Shown here one piece after another: positions 10,063 through 20,760 of a stretch of DNA of 64,000 nt. A program made the position numbers and the translations under genes. Origin of the DNA: Tahibacter soli (GTDB lineage: Bacteria; Pseudomonadota; Gammaproteobacteria; Xanthomonadales; Rhodanobacteraceae); contig NZ_JAOVZO020000018.1 of NCBI RefSeq assembly GCF_025717065.2, positions 868,001-932,000 of the forward strand, in the 5' to 3' direction. How positions within the stretch are numbered: the first letter of the stretch is position 1; each line of letters opens with the position of its first letter. The notes beneath the pieces are model-generated. The model was not told where the DNA came from, did not search any database, and worked only from the letters and a program-made list of their open reading frames with translations.

Positions 10063-10106
10063 TGTGGATAAACAGGGGGTGGAACGCGGCACCCGACTTA
10101 TCCACA
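10063..10106. other. oriC: Probable oriC core: two perfect inverted DnaA boxes
   Basis: The dnaA-dnaN gap holds TGTGGATAA at 10063-10071 and TTATCCACA at 10098-10106. Both are exact DnaA boxes in opposite orientation, 26 bases apart. A 7/9 match, TCATCGACA, follows at 10109-10117, and an AT-rich stretch around 10141-10190 could be the unwinding element. Origins of Xanthomonas and Xylella also lie between dnaA and dnaN. The box count is low, so additional weaker boxes probably contribute. Confidence 0.75.
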
Positions 10107-10272
10107 GATCATCGACAGGCCGCAAAGCGACTTTCAAGCTCAGTTATACTTGCGGTAACTTGTTGAATTAAAAGTAGAAAAGCGAGTCGTCAACAGAAAA
10201 CGGCTTGTACAGCTACCACCGCTATCTTCCTGAAAAGAACAAAGCATTAGTTACCGAGCCAGGATCCCGACC

Positions 10273-11373
10273 ATGCGATTCACCATTCAACGCGAAGCTC
10301 TTTTAAAGCCGCTGCAACAAGTCGTCGGTGTGGTCGAACGGCGGCAGACCTTGCCGGTCCTGGCCAATCTGCTGGTCAGCGTCGGGGGCGGTCGAGTCTC
10401 CCTGACCGGCACCGATCTGGAAGTCGAGATGGTTGCTTCCAATGAAGTGCAGGATGGCGAAGACGGCGAGATCACGATTCCCGCGCGCAAGCTGTTCGAT
10501 ATCTGCAGAGCGTTACCGGACGGCGTCAAAGTCGATCTGAAGCTGGCAGGCGATCGCGTAACACTCAGCGCGGGGCGCAGCCGATTCACTTTGGCGACGC
10601 TTCCGGCGACCGAGTTTCCGGTCATTGAAAACATCGAGCTGGTCGAACGCGTGAGCTTGCCGGAGGGTACGCTCAAACGGCTGATGGACCAGACGGCATT
10701 CGCCATGGCTCACCAGGATGTGCGTTATTACTTGAACGGCATGCTGGTGGATCTGCGCGACGGCGCTTTGCGCTGCGTGGCGACCGACGGGCACCGGCTG
10801 GCGCTGGCGGAAACGACCGTCGAGACGAGCGGTGCGACGCGTCGCCAGATCATCATCCCGCGCAAGGGCGTCCTCGAGCTGCAGGGGTTGTTCGAATCCG
10901 GCGAAGGCGTCGTTGAGCTGGAGTTCGGCAAGAACCATCTTCGCGTTCGTCGCGGCGACGTGCAGTTCACGTCGAAGCTGATCGACGGTCGTTTCCCGGA
11001 TTACGAAGCGGTGATTCCGATCGGCGCGGACAAGGAAGTGCGTTTGCCGCGCGATTCGCTGCGCGCGGGTTTGCAGCGTGCGGCGATCCTGTCGAACGAG
11101 AAGTACCGCGGTGTGAAGCTCGACGTGAGCCCGAACCGTCTTGGCATCGTCGCGCACAATCCCGAACAGGAAGAGGCGAACGAGGAGCTCGAAGCGGATA
11201 CGACCGTTTCGGATCTGAGCGTCGGCTTCAACGTGAACTATCTGCTCGACGCGTTGGGCGCGCTGTCCGGCGATGACGTTTTGCTATGCCTGCGCGATGG
11301 CCAGTCGAGCTGTTTGTTGCGCTCGGCGGAGTCGGATCAGTCTCGTCACGTCGTCATGCCATTGCGGCTCTGA
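10273..11373 (+). CDS. dnaN: DNA polymerase III sliding clamp (beta subunit)
   Basis: The beta clamp encircles DNA and tethers polymerase III and repair polymerases. The 366-residue protein has the typical three-domain length, the N-terminal pattern MRFTIQREALLKPLQQVVGV, and ends with the conserved VVMPLRL that forms part of the protein-binding pocket. It follows the origin region after dnaA and is ended by a strong intrinsic terminator before recF. Confidence 0.98.
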   Translation: MRFTIQREALLKPLQQVVGVVERRQTLPVLANLLVSVGGGRVSLTGTDLEVEMVASNEVQDGEDGEITIPARKLFDICRALPDGVKVDLKLAGDRVTLSAGRSRFTLATLPATEFPVIENIELVERVSLPEGTLKRLMDQTAFAMAHQDVRYYLNGMLVDLRDGALRCVATDGHRLALAETTVETSGATRRQIIIPRKGVLELQGLFESGEGVVELEFGKNHLRVRRGDVQFTSKLIDGRFPDYEAVIPIGADKEVRLPRDSLRAGLQRAAILSNEKYRGVKLDVSPNRLGIVAHNPEQEEANEELEADTTVSDLSVGFNVNYLLDALGALSGDDVLLCLRDGQSSCLLRSAESDQSRHVVMPLRL

Positions 11374-11394
11374 TTGCACCGAAGAACGGAAACG

Positions 11395-11428
11395 AAGGCC
11401 CGCGGACCGAAAACCGCGGGCCTTTTTG
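11395..11428 (+). terminator. Intrinsic terminator between dnaN and recF
   Basis: A perfect 11-bp stem (AAGGCCCGCGG at 11395-11405 with CCGCGGGCCTT at 11414-11424) and an 8-base loop run into TTTTTGTTT. It starts 22 bases after the dnaN stop, so recF may need its own start or read-through. Confidence 0.88.
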
Positions 11429-11466
11429 TTTCGGCATGATGGGTTCCGGGCACGGACGAGACGGCG

Positions 11467-12549
11467 ATGCGGCTGGCTGAATTGCGAATCGAGAACTTGC
11501 GAAACGTGGCCTCGGCACAGATCGAGCTGGGGCCGCGGGTCAATCTGTTTCTGGGCGGGAATGGCGCGGGCAAGACGAGCTTGCTGGAGGCGGCGTATTT
11601 GCTGTCGCACGGCAGGAGCTTTCGCAGCGGCAGGCACGAGACGTTGACGCGGATCGGGCAGGAGTCGATGTCGATCTTCGGTCGAGTTCAGCATGCCGAC
11701 GGGTCGGAACGACGTGTCGGCATGGTGCGTTCGCGGTCCGGTTGGGAGGCGCGCATCGATGGTCGGACACCGGAAGGGATGATCGAGGTACTGCGCGAAG
11801 CCGCGGTGGTGTGCTTCGAGCCCGGGTCGCACGATCTGATTGCAGGGCCGGGGGAAGGGCGCCGTCGGTTTCTGGATTGGGGTGTGTTCCACGTGGAACC
11901 AGAATTCGGCGTAGTGTCGAGGCGGTTCCGCCGCGCGTTGAAACAGCGCAATGCGCTACTACGTTCCGGGACGACGGCGAGGGATCTGGCACCTTGGGAC
12001 GCCGAACTCGTCGCGTGCGCCGATCGGATTGACGATTGGCGCCGGCATTACGTGGGACTCTGGGAAATTGGTCTCGCTCAAGTGCTCGGGGATCTGTTGC
12101 CGGAACTCGGCGCGGTCGACGTCTCGTACCGGTCGGGTTGGCTCGCGGGTGCTCGGTTGCAGGACGTGCTCGCCGAGCGTGTCGATCGCGACCGGGCGCG
12201 CGGCCACACCGGGGCGGGGCCGCACCGGGCCGACTGGTCGATCGCGTTCGAGCGAGCCCCGCAACGCGAGCATCTGTCTCGTGGCCAGGAAAAGCTCTGC
12301 GCGCTGGCTTGCGCGCTTTCCCAGGCAGCGCTGTTCGCGCAGCTGCGCGGTGAATGGCCGGTGGTCTGCCTGGATGACCTGGCGTCTGAACTCGATCGCG
12401 AGCATCAGGCGGCGGTTCTGTCCTGGCTTGACGCGGTCGAGGCGCAGGTGCTGATCACCGGGACTGAGCGCCCGACGATGCTGGCTAACCCCGGCGCCAC
12501 CGCCCGAACGTTCCACGTGGAACAAGGGCAGGTAGCGACACTGCTATAA
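11467..12549 (+). CDS. recF: DNA replication and repair protein RecF
   Basis: RecF is an SMC-like ATPase that helps RecO and RecR load RecA at single-strand gaps. The 360-residue protein has Walker A GGNGAGKTS (residues 33-41), the ABC-type signature near HLSRGQEK, and Walker B VVCLDDLASELD. It lies between dnaN and gyrB, the usual gammaproteobacterial order. Two parS-like palindromes lie inside the reading frame (11885-11900 and 12509-12524), and a TATAAT hexamer (12545-12550) overlaps the stop and could serve gyrB. Confidence 0.96.
   Translation: MRLAELRIENLRNVASAQIELGPRVNLFLGGNGAGKTSLLEAAYLLSHGRSFRSGRHETLTRIGQESMSIFGRVQHADGSERRVGMVRSRSGWEARIDGRTPEGMIEVLREAAVVCFEPGSHDLIAGPGEGRRRFLDWGVFHVEPEFGVVSRRFRRALKQRNALLRSGTTARDLAPWDAELVACADRIDDWRRHYVGLWEIGLAQVLGDLLPELGAVDVSYRSGWLAGARLQDVLAERVDRDRARGHTGAGPHRADWSIAFERAPQREHLSRGQEKLCALACALSQAALFAQLRGEWPVVCLDDLASELDREHQAAVLSWLDAVEAQVLITGTERPTMLANPGATARTFHVEQGQVATLL
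11885..11900. other. parS: parS site (ParB-binding palindrome) inside recF
   Basis: The 16 bases TGTTCCACGTGGAACC are identical to a parS sequence known from Pseudomonas. The 14-bp core is perfectly palindromic. It lies about 1.8 kb from the proposed origin, where parS sites normally cluster to seed ParB spreading and chromosome segregation. No parA or parB gene is in the window. Confidence 0.82.
12509..12524. other. parS: Second parS site near the end of recF
   Basis: CGTTCCACGTGGAACA matches the TGTTCCACGTGGAACA form of parS in 15 of 16 positions, with a perfect 14-bp palindromic core. It lies 609 bases after the first site. Two near-exact copies within 640 bases of one gene next to oriC are unlikely by chance. 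Confidence 0.8.
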
Positions 12550-12610
12550 TTACGCGTTCTTTGCCCCCTAGGACCGCAGCGATCTCGCGCGGCCCGACTT
12601 CGCGACGTGA

Positions 12611-15028
<2,418 letters not shown>

Positions 15029-15355
15029 CGAACGTTCGCGGCCGGACGCCGCGGCGAGGAACGCATAGTGGTTTAGTGCACTTTGTTTAGTAGTAGCCAA
15101 GTGACCAAACCCGCGTGCGGGGCTGCTGGATGCAGAATTTGCGCCAAGGTCTTAGACCTTGGTCGCGAGGCGACGGATCGTGTTACAACTCGTTGCAACC
15201 AACTGCTGTAAGTGGCTATTTCCTTAACGCGCTGCTAACAAAATCGCACTGGAGTGCGCTTGTAGTTTGCATGTTCGGGGATTAACCTCTGCGGCCCCCT
15301 TCTCGCCTGTGACGAGTGTCATAGGCTGGTGCGAACCCAACGCGAGGCATCCGGT
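15029..15355. other. Intergenic gap between gyrB and the TPR gene, with one strong palindrome
   Basis: This 327-base gap has no credible reading frame. It holds the 19-base palindrome CCAAGGTC-TTA-GACCTTGG at 15144-15162, followed by a relatively AT-rich region likely to contain the promoter of the TPR-tonB genes. A smaller repeat, GCACTGGAGTGC, lies near 15246. No T-tract follows the large palindrome, so an operator is as likely as a terminator. Confidence 0.5.
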
Positions 15356-16675
15356 ATGCAAGGTCTGACCGTCAAGAAGCTCGTACTTTGTCTTGGTGCA
15401 GTTTCGCTGCTGGCGGCCGGTGTCGCCTCGGCTCAGGGCAATCGCGTTCCGGGTTCGCGCGGCGAACAGAGCAAGTCGAGCAAGACCGAAAAGACCGAGA
15501 ACAACTACCCGCACGCGACGCGCATCGAGCCGAAGACGAACATGCCGGACGCGGTCGGCAAGAAGCTCAACAAGGTCAACGACCTCATCGCCGACGGCGA
15601 CCAGGACAAGGCGCTCGCGCTGCTCGAGGAAGTGCTCGGCGACAAGAAGGCGACGCCGTACTCGAACGCGTTCGCGCTGTATCTGCGTTCGAACGTGAAA
15701 TGGGAAAAGGAAGACGGCGCCGGCGCCATCGCCGACCTCAAGCAGTCGATCGAGCTCAACGCGCTGCCGAACAACAACCAATTTGCTGCAATGTATACTC
15801 TTGCGCAGTTCCAGCTGCAGGAAGAGAAGTACGCCGACTCGATCAAGACGATCGACGACTACATGACGCAGAGCGGCGACAAGAAAGCCGAAGCGATCGC
15901 GATCAAGGGCAACGCCTACTACCGCACCGAGAAGTTCCAGGAAGCGGTCGACACGATGAAGCAGGCGATCGCCGCGACGGACAAGCCGCAGGACAGCTGG
16001 AACCAGATCCTGATGGCGAGCTACTTCGAGCTCAACCAGTACGACGAGGCCGGTCGCATCGTCGAGGCCCAGCTCGCGAAGAACCCCAACGACAAGAAGC
16101 TGATCCAGCAGCTCGCCTCCGTCTACATCAACGGCGACAAGCCCGACAAGGCGCTGGCGCTCATGACCGACGCGAAGAGCAAGGGTCTCATCACGACGGC
16201 CGACGACTACAAGCTGCTCGCCCAGCTGTACGGCCAGGCCGAGAAGCCGAAGGAAGGCGCCGCGCTGCTCGAGGAAGGCTTCGCCAAGGGCGTCGTGCCG
16301 CAGACCTACGACATGTACAAGCTGCTCGGCGACTCCTACGCGCTGGCGGAAGACGAAACCAAGGCGATCGACGCGTACGGCAAGGCCTCGCCGCTGGCGA
16401 AGGACGGCGAAGCCGACTTCCTGCGCGGCCAGCTGATGATCAACGCGCAGCGCTGGGCCGACGCGAAGACCGCGTTGACGCAGGCGCTGCAGCGCGGCGT
16501 CAAGCGGCAGGGCGCCGCCTATGTGCTGCTGGGCAACGCCGAGAACGAACTCGGCAACAAACCCGCGGCGATCGCTGCCATGGAAAAGGCTCGCGGATAC
16601 GAAGAAACGCGCCAGATGTCCGAGACCTGGCTCAAGATGATCAAGGGCGGCGGCGTTCCTCAGAAGAAAAAGTAA
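15356..16675 (+). CDS. Periplasmic TPR-repeat protein next to tonB
   Basis: This 439-residue protein has a clear signal peptide (LVLCLGAVSLLAAGVASAQ, cleavage near residue 27), so it acts in the periplasm. The rest is Lys-, Asp- and Ala-rich with repeated helix pairs typical of tetratricopeptide repeats, such as AIKGNAYYRTEKFQEAVDTM and QLYGQAEKPKEGAALLEEG. The ATG was chosen over an upstream GTG because GAGG lies 9 bases before it and the signal peptide starts there. It precedes tonB in the same direction, and a role in TonB-dependent uptake is suggested by position only. Confidence 0.75.
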   Translation: MQGLTVKKLVLCLGAVSLLAAGVASAQGNRVPGSRGEQSKSSKTEKTENNYPHATRIEPKTNMPDAVGKKLNKVNDLIADGDQDKALALLEEVLGDKKATPYSNAFALYLRSNVKWEKEDGAGAIADLKQSIELNALPNNNQFAAMYTLAQFQLQEEKYADSIKTIDDYMTQSGDKKAEAIAIKGNAYYRTEKFQEAVDTMKQAIAATDKPQDSWNQILMASYFELNQYDEAGRIVEAQLAKNPNDKKLIQQLASVYINGDKPDKALALMTDAKSKGLITTADDYKLLAQLYGQAEKPKEGAALLEEGFAKGVVPQTYDMYKLLGDSYALAEDETKAIDAYGKASPLAKDGEADFLRGQLMINAQRWADAKTALTQALQRGVKRQGAAYVLLGNAENELGNKPAAIAAMEKARGYEETRQMSETWLKMIKGGGVPQKKK

Positions 16676-16866
16676 TCTGAAGCCGCAGTCCTCGCATATT
16701 GTCGCGGTACCTTCGGGACTTCAGGCCGGGTTAATATAGCGGTCTGTTCAAGTGGTCTTGAGCGAAGCGGTCGCGTCCTGTACGGTGCGCCGCCCCGCCC
16801 GAGTTTCACGGTCCGGCGGGTGCTCCCAGCCAGCTCCATAGATTTCCATCAGCGAACCTTGGTTCC

Positions 16867-17529
<663 letters not shown>

Positions 17530-17566
17530 ATTCCGTTAGTTCCATCTCATTACGAAGGGTAGCGTC

Positions 17567-18397
17567 ATGTTCCAAGATACCTCGACCCCCGGGTCCGTTC
17601 CTCCGGCAGCCGATGCGCTTGCGCCCGGCATCGGCGGCAACAGCAACGCGCAAGCGCTGCAAGCGATGGGCTTTGACCATCTGATCAAAAACTTCGACGC
17701 GGTCGGCTGGATCGTCTTCGTGACGCTGCTGATCTTCTCGGTGTTGTCGATCTACTTCATCGTGCTGAACCTGATCCGCAACACGGCGATCCGCGGTCGC
17801 ATGAACAACGTCATGCGCACGTTCTGGGAAACGCCGTCGGCGCAGGAAGCGATCCGCTTCATGGAAGAACAGCCCAAGTCCGAGCCGTTCTCGAAGATCG
17901 CTCTCGACTGCGCGTCGGCCGCTGCCCACCACCAGCGCCACGAAGGCAGCCGCCTGGTCGAAGCGCTGAACCGTTCCGAGTTCATCGACCGCGCGCTGCG
18001 TCAGGCCGTGGCCCGTGAAAGCGGCCGCCTCGAAGGCGGTCTGACGGTGCTCGCGACGGTCGGTTCGACCGGCCCGTTCGTCGGTCTGCTCGGTACCGTG
18101 TGGGGCATCTACCACGCCCTCATTCGCATCGGCGCCACCGGCGACGCCTCGATGAGCGCCGTGGCCGGTCCGGTCGGCGAAGCGCTGATCATGACCGCGT
18201 TCGGTCTGTTCGTTGCGATTCCCGCGGTGCTGGCGTACAACTTCTTCGTACGCTCGAACCGCGTGATTCTGGCCCGTTTCGACGAATTCGCGCACGACCT
18301 GCACGACTTCTTCGCCACCGGCTCGCGCGTAGAGGCCGGTGCCGCTCCGGCGGCCCCGCGTACCGCCGGTCAGGCGGCTCCTGCCGCGAGGAAGTAA
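17567..18397 (+). CDS. exbB: MotA/TolQ/ExbB proton channel protein
   Basis: ExbB forms the pentameric stator channel of the TonB system. The 276-residue protein has three membrane segments (VGWIVFVTLLIFSVLSIYF, then two around residues 160-225) and the conserved core GLLGTVWGIYHALIRI and AEALIMTAFGLFVAIPAVLAYN-type sequence. It is longer than enterobacterial ExbB, with an N-terminal extension usual in xanthomonads. exbD1 starts 3 bases after its stop, so the two are probably co-translated. Confidence 0.95.
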   Translation: MFQDTSTPGSVPPAADALAPGIGGNSNAQALQAMGFDHLIKNFDAVGWIVFVTLLIFSVLSIYFIVLNLIRNTAIRGRMNNVMRTFWETPSAQEAIRFMEEQPKSEPFSKIALDCASAAAHHQRHEGSRLVEALNRSEFIDRALRQAVARESGRLEGGLTVLATVGSTGPFVGLLGTVWGIYHALIRIGATGDASMSAVAGPVGEALIMTAFGLFVAIPAVLAYNFFVRSNRVILARFDEFAHDLHDFFATGSRVEAGAAPAAPRTAGQAAPAARK

Positions 18398-18400
18398 GCC

Positions 18401-18820
18401 ATGGCATTCAGCAGTGGTAGTGGCGCGGGTGCGCCGATGGCGGAAATCAACGTTACGCCGCTCGTCGACGTGATGTTGGTGCTGCTGATCATCTTCATGA
18501 TCACGGCGCCGCTGATGCAGCACAAGATCCGCATCGATCTGCCGCAGGCCACGATCAACCAGAACCCCGAGACGCCGCCGGATCCGATCGATCTGGCGAT
18601 CAAGGAAGACGGTTCGCTCTACTGGAACGACAGCGCGATCAGCGATATGGAGCTCAAAGCCCAGCTCGCCGTGACCGCCCAGCGTGCGCCGCAGCCGGAA
18701 CTGCAGATTCGTGCGGAGAAGGCCACGCGCTACGAAATCGTTGCGAAAGTGATGGCGGACGCCAAGAACCAGGGCATGGTCAAGATCGGTTTCGTGACCA
18801 CGCCGGCGCCGCGCCAGTAA
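18401..18820 (+). CDS. exbD1: ExbD/TolR family biopolymer transport protein 1
   Basis: ExbD sits inside the ExbB pentamer and carries the single membrane Asp needed for proton flow. This 139-residue copy has the canonical INVTPLVDVMLVLLIIF with Asp23, one membrane helix and a periplasmic domain of about 90 residues. It is closely coupled to exbB and followed by a strong terminator. Confidence 0.95.
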   Translation: MAFSSGSGAGAPMAEINVTPLVDVMLVLLIIFMITAPLMQHKIRIDLPQATINQNPETPPDPIDLAIKEDGSLYWNDSAISDMELKAQLAVTAQRAPQPELQIRAEKATRYEIVAKVMADAKNQGMVKIGFVTTPAPRQ

Positions 18821-18882
18821 GCAAGACGTAAAGCAACACCGCAAGCTCGCCAACGCTACCCTGCCGGTGCGAGCCGGAGAAG

Positions 18883-18910
18883 GCGCCCTGGGAAACCAGG
18901 GCGCTTTTTT
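18883..18910 (+). terminator. Intrinsic terminator after exbD1
   Basis: A 9-bp stem (GCGCCCTGG with CCAGGGCGC) closed by a GAAA tetraloop is followed by six T residues. It separates the tonB-exbB-exbD1 transcript from exbD2, which must therefore have its own promoter or rely on read-through. Confidence 0.9.
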
Positions 18911-19066
18911 GTTGCCCGCTCTCCGGCGAGTTCCACGTGGCGCAAACGCGCGAGCAACGCTCGTTGCTGCGGCGCCGCGCGTGTCGCGCGAACTCCGCCG
19001 CAACGAACGCATGCCGACGAAGGTCGCGCGCGAAGCCGCCGTTCACCCCGTAGGCAAGCGCCATGC

Positions 19067-19078
19067 GTTAGCGCTAAC
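19067..19078. promoter_or_regulatory. Candidate operator upstream of exbD2
   Basis: GTTAGCGCTAAC is a perfect 12-bp palindrome with a central CG, the usual form of LacI/GalR-family operators. It is close to the XylR box of Xanthomonas (TGGTAGCGCTAACA). It lies 39 bases before the exbD2 start and after the exbD1 terminator. No LacI-type regulator is in the window. Confidence 0.45.
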
Positions 19079-19117
19079 CTGAAGCCGCCCACTCAGGGGT
19101 GAGCCGGAGCCGCGACC

Positions 19118-19516
19118 ATGTCGAGCAGCGTTCTGCGTCTACCTGACCGTACCCTCGCCGAGATCAACATCACGCCGCTCGTCGACGTGCTTTTGGTGCT
19201 CCTCGTGATCTTCATGATTACCGCGCCGATCGTGACCGGGAAGATTTCGCTGCCGCTCGCGGGGAACGCTGTCGGGCCCGAACCGGTCATCCTCGATCTT
19301 GCGATCGCCGGCGACGGCCAGGTAACGACGGTCGCCGGCATCGCCCTCAGCCCGCTCGAAGTGCGCGCGGAAATGGTCACGTACGCGGGGAAGCAAGGGC
19401 CGGTGTCCCTGACCCTGCGGCCCTCGGCCGACACGACGCATCAGACCCTGATCGACCTTCTGAGCATGGCGCGGGAGTCGCATCTGACGAACATCGCGAT
19501 TCAGCGGCCGAACTGA
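19118..19516 (+). CDS. exbD2: ExbD/TolR family biopolymer transport protein 2
   Basis: This 132-residue second ExbD keeps the full motif INITPLVDVLLVLLVIFMITAPI with Asp23, one membrane helix and a periplasmic domain. Xanthomonas also has two exbD genes at this place, of which exbD2 has specialised roles. It lies outside the exbD1 transcript, behind a terminator and a palindromic operator candidate, which suggests separate regulation. Confidence 0.93.
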   Translation: MSSSVLRLPDRTLAEINITPLVDVLLVLLVIFMITAPIVTGKISLPLAGNAVGPEPVILDLAIAGDGQVTTVAGIALSPLEVRAEMVTYAGKQGPVSLTLRPSADTTHQTLIDLLSMARESHLTNIAIQRPN

Positions 19517-19551
19517 ATTTTCGGCGATGTCGACGAGAATAAATAGAGACA

Positions 19552-19992
19552 ATGGAAAATAGGTACATCGGAGATCGTCGCGAGCCGATCGCGACGATCT
19601 CGCTGGTTCCGATGATCGGCGTCGTCTTCGTGCTGGCCTGTCTGTTCCTCGCGGCGAACGGTGCGCCGACGCGCACGTTGCGGCTCGCGGAGCAGGAGGC
19701 GATTTTCTGCACTTTGGGGATGGAACCGCCGGAGCGTCTCGAGCTCGGCATCGCACCGGACGGCACCGCCTGGGAACGCGGCGAACGCCTGTCCGACGCG
19801 GCGCTCGAAGCGCGTCTGATCGAACTCGGCCTGTGGCCGAACAAGCGGCTGATGCTGCAGCCCGATCCCGATCTGCGCTACGAGCGCGTCGCCGAAATCA
19901 CGGCACTCGCGCATCGCGCGCACATCGCCGAGGTCAGCGTCACCGCGCCGATGCGCATCGCAGACTTCATCGCAGCGTCGACGAAGCGCTGA
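19552..19992 (+). CDS. Third ExbD-like protein lacking the membrane aspartate
   Basis: This 146-residue protein starts 35 bases after exbD2 and aligns with it without gaps at the N-terminus: both have the motif centred on residue 23. The canonical ITPLVDVLLVLL becomes LVPMIGVVFVLACLF, so the proton-path Asp23 is Gly23. One membrane helix and a periplasmic domain of about 100 residues remain (it contains one Cys, in AIFCTLGME). It cannot work as a normal ExbD proton carrier. It could be a regulatory or structural subunit, or a decaying duplicate, but the open frame and operon position argue for function. The stop is one base from the convergent pdxJ stop. Confidence 0.7.
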   Translation: MENRYIGDRREPIATISLVPMIGVVFVLACLFLAANGAPTRTLRLAEQEAIFCTLGMEPPERLELGIAPDGTAWERGERLSDAALEARLIELGLWPNKRLMLQPDPDLRYERVAEITALAHRAHIAEVSVTAPMRIADFIAASTKR

Positions 19993-19993
19993 T

Positions 19994-20740
19994 TCAGCCG
20001 GCGAGCAGCCGCAGATAGTTGCGCACGGTCGGCGCCAGTCCGTCATACAGCGCTTCGCCGATCAGTGCGTGACCGATCGACACCTCCGCGAGAAACGGAA
20101 TCGCGCGCCGCAGGTCGGAGAGGTTGCGCTGGTTCAGATCGTGACCCGCGTTGACGCCGAGCCCGGCATCGCGCGCGCTTTCGGCGGTGCGCACGCAGTC
20201 CGCGAGCGCGCGGCCGACGTCGTTCGCCGCGTGCGCTTTCGCGTAAGGACCGGTATAGATTTCCACGCGATCGGCGCCGACGTCCGCGGCGCGGCCCAGA
20301 TCGACGGTGCCCGCATCGACGAACAGACTGACGCGCGCGCCGAGCGCCTTGAGTTGCGCGATCAGAGGCTTGAGCGTCGCCGCGTCGGCGGCGAGATCGA
20401 AACCGTGGTCCGACGTGATCTGACCGTCGCCGTCCGGTACGAGCGTGCACTGCGCCGGCCGCACGTCGCGCACCAGCGCGACGAGGCCGGGATAGCTCCC
20501 CCGCGGCGCGGCGAAGCCGTTGCCTTCGATGTTGAACTCGACGCGACCGCCGAGCATCGCGGCGATGCGGCGCACGTCGTCGGGTCGCACGTGGCGTTGA
20601 TCGGGACGCGGATGCACGGTGACGCCACCGGCGCCGGCCGCGATCACGGTTTCGGCCGCGACGACGATGTCGGGCTCGTGCTCGCCGCGCGAGTTGCGCA
20701 GCACGGCGATCTTGTTGAGGTTGACGCTGAGCAGGGTCAT
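19994..20740 (-). CDS. pdxJ: Pyridoxine 5'-phosphate synthase
   Basis: PdxJ joins 1-deoxy-D-xylulose 5-phosphate and 3-amino-2-oxopropyl phosphate to make pyridoxine phosphate, the last ring-forming step of vitamin B6 synthesis. The 248-residue TIM-barrel protein begins [17 protein letters not shown] and has [12 protein letters not shown] and the C-terminal glycine-rich [15 protein letters not shown]. Length is typical. In Xanthomonas pdxJ also lies next to exbD2, which supports the placement of this genome. Confidence 0.95.
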   Translation of the reverse strand: MTLLSVNLNKIAVLRNSRGEHEPDIVVAAETVIAAGAGGVTVHPRPDQRHVRPDDVRRIAAMLGGRVEFNIEGNGFAAPRGSYPGLVALVRDVRPAQCTLVPDGDGQITSDHGFDLAADAATLKPLIAQLKALGARVSLFVDAGTVDLGRAADVGADRVEIYTGPYAKAHAANDVGRALADCVRTAESARDAGLGVNAGHDLNQRNLSDLRRAIPFLAEVSIGHALIGEALYDGLAPTVRNYLRLLAG

Positions 20741-20760
20741 CGCGGCAGTATAGCGCCCCG

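Noticed and set aside
12545-12550. TATAAT as a definite gyrB promoter
   Set aside because: The hexamer is perfect, but no acceptable -35 lies 16-18 bases upstream and it overlaps the recF stop codon. It is mentioned only as a candidate.
18929-18944. TTCCACGTGG resembling a third parS site
   Set aside because: Only 13 of 16 positions match and one half-site is broken (GGCGCA instead of GGAACA). It may be a weak site but is not called.
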